A stretch of 12,195 nucleotides of DNA from an uncultured Treponema sp. (GTDB lineage Bacteria > Spirochaetota > Spirochaetia > Treponematales > Treponemataceae), in contig CAJPOL010000052.1 of assembly GCA_905372265.1 (NCBI GenBank), positions 1 through 12,195 on the forward strand. The letters run 5' to 3'. Every line of letters starts with the position of its first letter. Positions within the stretch are counted from its first letter, which is position 1. Of the stretch, positions 7,400 to 12,195 are shown one piece after another. The notes beneath the pieces were generated by a model that was given only the letters and a program-made list of their open reading frames with translations, ran no database searches and was not told where the DNA came from. The position numbers and the translations under genes were made by a program.

Positions 7400-7444
7400 A
7401 AGTAGTTACAGTATATTCCGACTACTCCAACAAGTCAAGTAGTT
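7400..7444 (-). promoter_or_regulatory. Candidate PadR operator: three AGTAGT/ACTACT half-sites over the promoter
   Basis: On the plus strand AAGTAGTT occurs at 7400-7407 and again at 7437-7444, and the inverted core ACTACT lies at 7421-7426. The sites cover the transcription start, the spacer and the edge of the -35 box, where a bound repressor would block polymerase. The pattern is seen directly. Assignment to PadR is inferred from position; the half-site is not the ATGT/ACAT type described for some PadR proteins. Confidence 0.5.
7410..7438 (-). promoter_or_regulatory. Sigma-70-type promoter of the PadR operon
   Basis: On the minus strand, -35 TTGACT (7438-7433), a 17-base spacer and -10 TATACT (7415-7410). 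The expected transcription start is near 7403, leaving only about six bases before the padR ATG at 7397. No comparable promoter was seen between the downstream genes, so this probably drives everything from 7397 leftward. Confidence 0.8.
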
Positions 7445-7516
7445 TTTTTGAAAAAAAGGAGATTGAGTAACATGCAATGAAGTAAGGTGGTGTTTTACAA
7501 GCGTTTGATAGTGATA

Positions 7517-7552
7517 ATTACCGACTAATCCGCTTCCGGATCAATCGGTAAT
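7517..7552. repeat. 36-base imperfect palindrome (two-part stem)
   Basis: The outer arms ATTACCGA (7517-7524) and TCGGTAAT (7545-7552) are perfect complements. A symmetric 3x3 internal loop follows, then inner arms ATCCG (7528-7532) and CGGAT (7537-7541) with a CTTC loop. There is no U-tract on either side, so a simple terminator is unlikely. It could be a protein-binding dyad or a structured RNA end. Confidence 0.7.
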
Positions 7553-7570
7553 ACCCATATTAGACATTAG

Positions 7571-7609
7571 GGCATCTCTAAAAACTCGGTTAGATTTTTA
7601 GAAGATGCC
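7571..7609. repeat. Stem-loop with TCTAAAAA core
   Basis: GGCATC (7571-7576) plus TCTAAAAA (7577-7584) pair with TTTTTAGA (7595-7602) and GATGCC (7604-7609), giving a 14-bp stem with one bulged A and a 10-base loop. Part of the left arm, TAAAAACTCG (7579-7588), can pair perfectly instead with CGAGTTTTTA (7629-7638), which would enclose the small hairpin at 7612-7626. Confidence 0.75.
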
Positions 7610-7730
7610 TCATCAGCAAAGCTGATAACGAGTTTTTAATTTAAGTCTTTATAGTGCAATGCCTATCAGCACCGCCACGGATAGCGGTGGTTCTACACAG
7701 TAGCGATGTTTCGGCTTTGCCGAACTCACC

Positions 7731-7764
7731 GATTAAAAATGTACAAGGAAGTACATTTTTAATC
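7731..7764. repeat. Perfect 14-bp inverted repeat
   Basis: GATTAAAAATGTAC (7731-7744) and its exact complement (7751-7764) are separated by a six-base loop, AAGGAA. It is the longest perfect stem in the window. It lies inside the candidate repeat element and is not followed by a T-run beyond its own arms. Confidence 0.8.
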
Positions 7765-7847
7765 ACAACTAAGTCTAAGGAAAACCTCCAAAACTTGAAG
7801 TTTTTGGACAGCCCCTTTATGGTAAGTCTTTACTATAAAAAGCCCGT

Positions 7848-7875
7848 CGCTCATGGCGGTAAACTGCCATGAGCG
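7848..7875 (-). terminator. Probable terminator of the nanA-like transcript
   Basis: A perfect 10-bp stem (CGCTCATGGC at 7848-7857 with GCCATGAGCG at 7866-7875) has an eight-base loop. In the direction of the minus-strand gene ending at 7919, the stem is followed after a few bases by GGGCTTTTT (7845-7837). The T-run begins six bases past the stem, looser than the classical form, so confidence is moderate. Confidence 0.45.
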
Positions 7876-7918
7876 TCAAAAGTAAGGTTTAGCACACTGC
7901 TATACAGTCTCTTATCAA

Positions 7919-8836
7919 CTATTTTTTATACGCTGCAACGGCAGTATCGATTTTCTTTATAATAGAAACAATAGCCTGTTCATCTTCAGCGGCGGCCGGA
8001 GCAAGCGGTAAACGCGCTGTTCCGATATTCATGCCCTTCCGCTTTAACACCTCTTTGAATATGCCGTATAAACTTCCGCGGCAGCGGAGTACGCTATAAA
8101 TAATATCGTTAACGGCATTTTGAATTTCAAGAGCTTGTTTCATATCGCCGCGTTCAACGCATGCATCCGCTGCAACGAATAATTCCGGCATTGCAGCATA
8201 TGTTCCGCCGATTCCGGCGGCAGCGCCCATAATGCGGCCCGCAATAAACTGCTCATCAGGTCCGTTGAAGATAACAAAATCCTCTCCGGCCGCCGCTTTG
8301 AATTTCTGAATATCCTGTACGGGCATGGAACTGTTTTTAACGCCGATAACTTTTGTATTCTCGCGCATTCGGTTGAAAAGGTTCATCGACAGATTATATT
8401 GCGTTGTACCGGGTATATTGTAAATAATAAAGTCAAGATTAGTAGCGGCAGCCATTTGCGACCAATACTGAAAAATGGCGTCTTCGGGCAATACAAAATA
8501 GATGGGGGGGATAGCAGCAATTGCATCAGCGCCGACCTTTTCCGCATGTTCGGCCAGTTCAATACTGTGGCGCGTGCTGGGAGCGGCAATGTGCGCAATA
8601 ATCGGTATCTTACCTTTTGCAACGTTCATCACATGTTCAAGAACCAGTTTCCGTTCCTCAATAGTCTGGTAAATACACTCACCGGAGCTTCCGCCGACAT
8701 ATAATCCGTTGACGCCTTTCTTGATTAAATATTCGGTAAAAGCCTCCGTCCGCTCAGGCGATATGTCTCCCTTATCATCATAACATGCATAAAAGGCAGG
8801 GAACACTCCATGGTATTTTTTAAGAGCATCTTTCAT
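7919..8836 (-). CDS. nanA: N-acetylneuraminate lyase-like aldolase (DapA/NanA family)
   Basis: 305 residues, the usual length for this TIM-barrel class I aldolase family. The Schiff-base lysine is Lys167 in VIGVKNSS, the catalytic tyrosine is Tyr139 in IIYNIPGTT, and the carboxylate-binding loop is GGSSGE (48-53). Features closer to sialic acid lyase than to DHDPS are GLYVGGSSGE, IPIIAH and NGPDEQFIAGRIMGAAAGIGGTY. The likely reaction is cleavage of N-acetylneuraminate to N-acetylmannosamine and pyruvate in the cytoplasm. No other sialate genes (transport, kinase, epimerase) are in view, so a related 2-keto-acid aldolase role remains possible. The frame extends to GTG 8857, but AAGGAGG lies eight bases before ATG 8836, so the latter is the start. 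It sits 210 bases after malQ; cotranscription is uncertain. Confidence 0.85.
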   Translation of the reverse strand: MKDALKKYHGVFPAFYACYDDKGDISPERTEAFTEYLIKKGVNGLYVGGSSGECIYQTIEERKLVLEHVMNVAKGKIPIIAHIAAPSTRHSIELAEHAEKVGADAIAAIPPIYFVLPEDAIFQYWSQMAAATNLDFIIYNIPGTTQYNLSMNLFNRMRENTKVIGVKNSSMPVQDIQKFKAAAGEDFVIFNGPDEQFIAGRIMGAAAGIGGTYAAMPELFVAADACVERGDMKQALEIQNAVNDIIYSVLRCRGSLYGIFKEVLKRKGMNIGTARLPLAPAAAEDEQAIVSIIKKIDTAVAAYKK

Positions 8837-8844
8837 AATGAAAA

Positions 8845-8851
8845 CCTCCTT
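8845..8851 (-). promoter_or_regulatory. Strong ribosome binding site of the nanA-like gene
   Basis: AAGGAGG on the minus strand, eight bases before ATG 8836. It lies inside the longer open frame that begins at GTG 8857, which shows that the GTG is not the start. About 15 bases further upstream two TCCGGA words (8866-8871 and 8881-8886) could form a small hairpin in the leader. Confidence 0.9.
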
Positions 8852-9046
8852 GAACACAAGCTGCCTCCGGAAAAAAAGATTCCGGACGCTTGTATTGTAG
8901 AAACAACGAATATTCAGGCAGCATCACACTGGCGCCTTCGAAGATTAGATCTGTTCAGAAACGGAAGTTCCCGAACAGGTTTATTATTGTACACAGGCGG
9001 GAGCATTTATCAAGAGGTGTTACCGCAGCGGAGGGCGCACCCTTTT

Positions 9047-10765
9047 TTAATGTGTCCCTTTTTGTGCAGCGCCGCACCTGCCTGAAGCGGTTACTAAACC
9101 GCCAAGCCATTCGGCGCTGTCCTGCGTGAATAGCCCGCGCTGCATCCGCCATGTCCAGTTTTTTCCCAGAGTTGACGGTTCATTCATGCGCGCCTCTGCG
9201 TCCAGCGCATAGAGGTCTTGGAACGGAATGACGGCAAACACCGCTACCGAGAAAAACGCTTGTTTGATAAGGTCTTCGCATATATCGTTCTTAAATGATG
9301 CAGGATCAATAAAATAGCAGCCGTCTGAATCCGTGTGTCGGTTTGTAGAAAACAGCGCATCGAGCAGTTCCGGCTCCGGTTTTTCTCCGTGGAGGTAAAA
9401 CAAAAGGACTTCAAAATCATCGCGCGACAGCGTATCAAGCCATGCCCGAAGGGTTGTGTTATCATGGGTTCCTGTATAGACAACGGAGCTTTGCGTATAC
9501 GTATGCGGTAAAAAAGCATTGCTGAAACCATGCTCGCGCACTTCTGCGCCGCTAAAAGCGAACTGTAGAATCTTCATACCGGGCAAATGGAAGTCATCGC
9601 GGAGACGCTCCACCTGCGGCGTAATAACCCCAAGGTCTTCGGCAATAATGGGTAAGCCTTTCGCATAGCCGCCGGGTATTCTCGAAATCCGCTCATCTTT
9701 ATCTTTCTGTATAAGATGCCGCTGTACCGCTTCAAAAAACGCATGATCGGGGCCGGGACGCCATTCGCCGTTCACAGCGGTTTCCGCACCGAACGGTACC
9801 GCCCAATAGGACTCAAAGCCGCGGAAGTGATCAATACGGATATAATCAACCAACTCCAAACAGGCATCGATGCGGTCAAGCCACCATTGATATTTTTTAT
9901 CCTTCATTGCAGCCCAATCATAAAGCGGATTTCCCCACAACTGTCCTGTTGCGCTAAAGTAGTCCGGCGGAACTCCGGCAACGACAGTCGGAACGCCATT
10001 CTCATCGAGCTGGAAGAGCCGCTGATTTGCCCAAACGTCCGAAGAATCCGGCGCGACAAAGATCGGTATATCCCCAATAATCGAAATCCCTTTTTCATTT
10101 GCATACCGGCGAATCGACAGCCATTGGTCAAAGAAGAAATATTGGATAACCTTGTGCAATTCGATCTCGTGCGGGTGCTCTTGTGTCCAGCGTTGCAGCG
10201 CCGCAGGATCATGCTGCGCCAATTCCTTCGGCCAATAGTTGTTCCACAATTTTCCGAAAAGCCTTTCCTGAACAGCCTTTGCATCATAGACTTCTTTAAT
10301 CGACATAAACAGCGCATATTCGTCAAGGTGCTTGTGGGACTGTTTAAAAGTCCGGAAAGCTTCTTGTAATTTCTTATCGGAGGGGTTCTTTTCAATCTTG
10401 TTGAGAAACGCCGCTGCGGCCTTTTTTAAGACCGGCACCTTCCAGTATACCGTCGAACCGAAGTCAATATGTCCTTCTGTGGAAAGATAGTCCGGCAGCT
10501 GTATATCATCGGCGGTCAGATACCCGTGCTCGGAAAGCGTTTCCAAATCGATCAGCAGCGGATTTCCGGCAAAGCTCGAAAATGCCGCATAAGGCGAGTC
10601 TCCATAACCGGTCGGCCCAAGCGGCAGCACCTGCCATAGCCGTATATGCGCGGCATGAAGCCAATCAATAAATTCATACGCGGTTTTTCCCAGTGTTCCG
10701 ATCCCTTCATTACTCGGAAGGGAGGATGGATGCAGCAGTATTCCTGCAGAGCGGTCTAAAAGCAT
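9047..10765 (-). CDS. malQ: 4-alpha-glucanotransferase (amylomaltase, GH77)
   Basis: 572 residues. Clear MalQ/GH77 signatures are PLGPTGYGDSPYAAFSSFAG (48-67), GDIPIFVAPDSSDVWAN (231-247), GVPPDYFSATGQLWGNPLYDW (264-284), RIDHFRGFESYWAVP (310-324), AEDLGVITPQV (375-385) and YTGTHDNTT (430-438). The catalytic set is present: nucleophile Asp312, acid/base Glu376 and Asp435. It transfers alpha-1,4-glucan segments between maltodextrins or onto glucose in the cytoplasm, for maltodextrin or glycogen use. It is somewhat longer than the typical roughly 500 residues. Extra length appears around 345-370, before the acid/base motif, and around 450-490 in the C-terminal third. Start ATG 10765 has AGGAG six bases upstream. 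It has its own promoter and stands apart from nox, so it is probably an independent unit. Confidence 0.97.
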   Translation of the reverse strand: MLLDRSAGILLHPSSLPSNEGIGTLGKTAYEFIDWLHAAHIRLWQVLPLGPTGYGDSPYAAFSSFAGNPLLIDLETLSEHGYLTADDIQLPDYLSTEGHIDFGSTVYWKVPVLKKAAAAFLNKIEKNPSDKKLQEAFRTFKQSHKHLDEYALFMSIKEVYDAKAVQERLFGKLWNNYWPKELAQHDPAALQRWTQEHPHEIELHKVIQYFFFDQWLSIRRYANEKGISIIGDIPIFVAPDSSDVWANQRLFQLDENGVPTVVAGVPPDYFSATGQLWGNPLYDWAAMKDKKYQWWLDRIDACLELVDYIRIDHFRGFESYWAVPFGAETAVNGEWRPGPDHAFFEAVQRHLIQKDKDERISRIPGGYAKGLPIIAEDLGVITPQVERLRDDFHLPGMKILQFAFSGAEVREHGFSNAFLPHTYTQSSVVYTGTHDNTTLRAWLDTLSRDDFEVLLFYLHGEKPEPELLDALFSTNRHTDSDGCYFIDPASFKNDICEDLIKQAFFSVAVFAVIPFQDLYALDAEARMNEPSTLGKNWTWRMQRGLFTQDSAEWLGGLVTASGRCGAAQKGTH

Positions 10766-10797
10766 AGTATCTCCTAATGCTCATCAGCATTTTCAGT

Positions 10798-10826
10798 ATT
10801 ATACTGTGGATATGCTGTTCGTTCAA
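10798..10826 (-). promoter_or_regulatory. Promoter of malQ
   Basis: On the minus strand, -35 TTGAAC (10826-10821), a 17-base spacer and a consensus -10 TATAAT (10803-10798). This gives a leader of about 25 bases before ATG 10765, including the AGGAG site. The -10 box sits in the 13-base palindrome CAGTATTATACTG (10794-10806), which could be an operator or simply reflect its A+T content. Confidence 0.8.
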
Positions 10827-10884
10827 TCCATCGTTTTACTCTAATCAAGGTAAACGCATCAGTACGCGCAAAGAGTTTTAAAGA

Positions 10885-10901
10885 GAACGCCACTTGCGTT
10901 C
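10885..10901 (-). terminator. Possible second hairpin terminator downstream of nox
   Basis: The 6-bp stem GAACGC/GCGTTC has a five-base loop. On the minus strand it is followed by TCTTTAAAACTCTTT, an interrupted T-rich tail. It lies about 80 bases past the nox stop, behind the stronger hairpin at 10937-10972. Confidence 0.35.
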
Positions 10902-10936
10902 ACTGTCAATTCTTCCTCTGCTCTGAAACAGCTGGA

Positions 10937-10972
10937 ACGCCTCTAAAAACGTGATTACACTTTTAGAGGCGT
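10937..10972 (-). terminator. Hairpin just after nox, probable terminator or 3' stabiliser
   Basis: A perfect 12-bp inverted repeat (ACGCCTCTAAAA at 10937-10948, complement at 10961-10972) with a 12-base loop begins eight bases beyond the nox stop codon. No T-tract follows on the minus strand; the T-rich side is on the plus strand, where no gene approaches. It shares a TCTAAAA core with the hairpin at 7571-7609. Confidence 0.5.
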
Positions 10973-10980
10973 CCGTTTGT

Positions 10981-12195
10981 TTATTTTGCGGAAATTGCCG
11001 CCATTGTGATATAATTGTACGGTTTGTTAAAATGGGGAAGGAAGAAGATATCCAATAGTTTGAGCTTGTCTATGGTAACCTTTTCTTGGATGGCAAGCGA
11101 GAACATATGAATACCCATCGACATATCATACCGGGAAGCCATCTGAGCGCCGATTACCGCACGGGTTTTCTTATCATACACGATACGGATTTTAACCGGA
11201 GGATTGTTATTCTCCATGAATTCAGGCCGCTGTAAATCTTCAAAGTCGGTTACTTCCACCTCAAAGCCTAATTTTTGAGCACGCTCTTTTGTAACACCGG
11301 TCGAGACCATCTTCAAGTCATAGATATTGATACCGTTAGAGCCTTGAACGCCGATGCTCTCAAGCGAAATACCGGAAGCGTTATGAGCTGCGACAACACC
11401 GCTTCGGACGGCATTGGTCGCGAGAGCGATGTAAGAGCGGTCGCCGATCGAGTTGTCAAACACGGTTGCGCAATCGCCGATTGCATAGACGTCTTTTATG
11501 CTGGTTTCCTGCTTGCGGTTTACAATGTATGCGCCGTTTCTGAACGTTTCGAGCTGATCTTTACCGAGCGCGTTGTTCGGCCGGAACCCGATACAGACAA
11601 CTACCATATCGCAGGCAAATTCTTTTTTATCGGTGATAATCCCTTCAACTTTTGCGCTACCTTTAATTTCCTGAACGGTTTGATTGTATTCAAGCTGAAT
11701 GCCGTGATCTTTTAAATTCTTATCCATCAAAGCCGTAAACTCTTTGTCATAGTAATTTGAAAGGCTACTTCCCATTGCATCGATTAGAATCACTTCTTTA
11801 TTATGCCGCTGGAATGCTTCGGCAAGCTCAACGCCGATATACCCTGCACCGACAACAGCGACACGCTTAATTGCAGGATTCTTTAATTTTTCGATAACAA
11901 CTTGCGCATCCTGAAACAGTTTTACCTGTTGCACATTTTCAAGGTCCATACCTTTCAGCTTAGGAATAATCGGCAGAGAACCGGTCGCCAAAATCAGTTT
12001 ATCATAATTTTCTTCGATGTTCGATCCGTCTTTTTTCTTACCGTACACAACCTTTTTTTGAAAATCGATACGGTCGATTTCGGCTTCCATTGTAACCTTT
12101 GCGCCTTTTGCTTCCAACTTTTCCTTGTTTGAGTAAAACAAGCCGTCTGAACCGCTGATCTGGTTTCCGATCCAAAGCGCCATACCGCAGCCGAG
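10981..12195 (-). CDS. nox: NADH oxidase (flavin, cysteine-dependent), N-terminus cut by window edge
   Basis: 404 codons are visible. The frame is open to the right edge, where it begins Leu-Gly-Cys-Gly-Met-Ala-Leu-Trp. That cysteine matches the single redox-active Cys (Cys42 region) of Nox/CoA-disulfide-reductase-like enzymes, so about 40 residues including the first FAD-binding GxGxxG are missing. Visible parts are YDKLILATGSLPIIP, the NAD-binding Rossmann motif VVGAGYIGVELAE (about 114-126 of the visible chain), the FAD-contacting DVYAIGDCA (about 235-243) and the C-terminal interface ending LPHFNKPYNYITMAA. Family members transfer electrons from NADH to oxygen, the best known giving water, and regenerate NAD+ while removing oxygen in oxygen-sensitive fermenters. 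The in-frame ATG at 12183 is internal and not the start. Confidence 0.95.
   Translation of the reverse strand, partial: LGCGMALWIGNQISGSDGLFYSNKEKLEAKGAKVTMEAEIDRIDFQKKVVYGKKKDGSNIEENYDKLILATGSLPIIPKLKGMDLENVQQVKLFQDAQVVIEKLKNPAIKRVAVVGAGYIGVELAEAFQRHNKEVILIDAMGSSLSNYYDKEFTALMDKNLKDHGIQLEYNQTVQEIKGSAKVEGIITDKKEFACDMVVVCIGFRPNNALGKDQLETFRNGAYIVNRKQETSIKDVYAIGDCATVFDNSIGDRSYIALATNAVRSGVVAAHNASGISLESIGVQGSNGINIYDLKMVSTGVTKERAQKLGFEVEVTDFEDLQRPEFMENNNPPVKIRIVYDKKTRAVIGAQMASRYDMSMGIHMFSLAIQEKVTIDKLKLLDIFFLPHFNKPYNYITMAAISAK

Larger units (their letters stand above)
7570..7816. repeat. Possible non-autonomous repeat element made of hairpins (MITE-like)
   Basis: The left end reads GGGCATCTCTAAAAACT. 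The right end, read on the minus strand from 7816, is GGGGCTGTCCAAAAACT. They match imperfectly, mainly in the G-run and the AAAAACT core. The interior contains several short perfect hairpins and no transposase. No exact target duplication could be defined: TTA precedes the left end and TTTA follows the right end. The block resembles dispersed intergenic repeats or transposase-mobilised miniature elements, but only a genome-wide copy count could show that. Confidence 0.35.
7445..7918. other. Gene-poor, hairpin-rich intergenic stretch
   Basis: About 475 bases lie between the operon promoter and the 3' end of the nanA-like gene. No convincing coding region was found. It is crowded with inverted repeats: 7517-7552, 7571-7609, 7612-7626, 7670-7689 (6-bp stem), 7710-7724 (TTCGGC, TTT, GCCGAA), 7731-7764, 7788-7807 and 7848-7875. 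The word TAAGTCT recurs at 7642, 7770 and 7823. A 72-codon frame on the plus strand (7654-7872) runs through four of these hairpins and lacks a recognisable ribosome site, so I regard it as incidental. Confidence 0.7.

Noticed and set aside
7654..7872. 72-codon plus-strand frame in the hairpin-rich intergenic region
   Set aside because: It runs through several hairpins, has no ribosome site and has no recognised family. It is more likely a by-product of a repeat element, though a repeat-borne peptide cannot be excluded.
7919..8836. Identification as dapA (4-hydroxy-tetrahydrodipicolinate synthase)
   Set aside because: The GGSSGE loop and the NGPDEQF...GAAAGIGGTY block look more like sialate lyase. 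The call remains tentative because the two share fold and catalytic residues.
8837..8857. GTG start of the nanA-like gene at 8857
   Set aside because: The seven extra codons contain the AAGGAGG ribosome site for ATG 8836.
8894..8922. Promoter for the nanA-like gene using TACAAT
   Set aside because: No acceptable -35 sequence at 16-18 bases; the -10-like word alone is not enough.
8951..8978. Terminator after malQ (CTGTTC/GAACAG dyad)
   Set aside because: Six-bp stem with a 16-base loop and no T-tract in the minus direction; too weak to call.
9716..10369. 217-codon frame on the plus strand
   Set aside because: Antisense to malQ, whose GH77 motifs establish the coding strand; no supporting signals.

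Overview
The window reads like a spirochaete chromosome, most plausibly a host-associated Treponema. This is an inference from the gene set: a flavin NADH oxidase, amylomaltase, a sialate-lyase-type aldolase, and a TolC-type outer-membrane protein in a low-to-middling G+C genome with AGGAGG-type ribosome binding sites. It was not confirmed by any search. All ten recognisable protein genes lie on the minus strand, so the region is transcribed from high to low coordinates. No rRNA, tRNA, transposase or CRISPR array is visible.

Right part (12195 to 7919): the 3' nine-tenths of an NADH oxidase gene (nox) enters from the right edge, cut just upstream of its redox-active cysteine. Its 3' flank holds two hairpins. 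Then come malQ (4-alpha-glucanotransferase) with a good promoter, and a dihydrodipicolinate synthase/N-acetylneuraminate lyase family gene that most resembles nanA. These are central carbon and redox functions.

Middle (7918 to 7398): about 520 bases without a convincing gene but packed with stem-loops. It contains one 8+5 bp dyad, a roughly 245-base block with weakly similar inverted ends and five or more internal hairpins, and a perfect 10-bp hairpin that may terminate the nanA-like transcript.

Left part (7397 to 1): a tight seven-gene run with gaps of 10-27 bases, one 4-base ATGA overlap, and a single strong promoter at its head. In transcription order it encodes a PadR-family repressor, a HAAS/DUF1700-like four-helix membrane protein, two tandem DUF4097-type beta-repeat proteins anchored by N-terminal membrane segments, a free-methionine-(R)-sulfoxide reductase, a TolC-like outer-membrane protein, and an AlbA_2/HATPase regulator. 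The last gene runs off the left edge inside a 12-bp tandem repeat coding for Met-Asn-Thr-Asp. PadR + HAAS + DUF4097 is a recurring envelope-associated set in other bacteria. The added paralogue, TolC-like protein, redox enzyme and repeat-bearing regulator make this the candidate for an undescribed system.

Most notable detail: both DUF4097 proteins share a 79-residue super-repeat (coils of 19+19+19+22 residues) that is older than the duplication. One paralogue carries Asp-Gly at nearly every turn, while the other has Asn-Gly, Tyr-Gly or Ser-Gly at the equivalent places.
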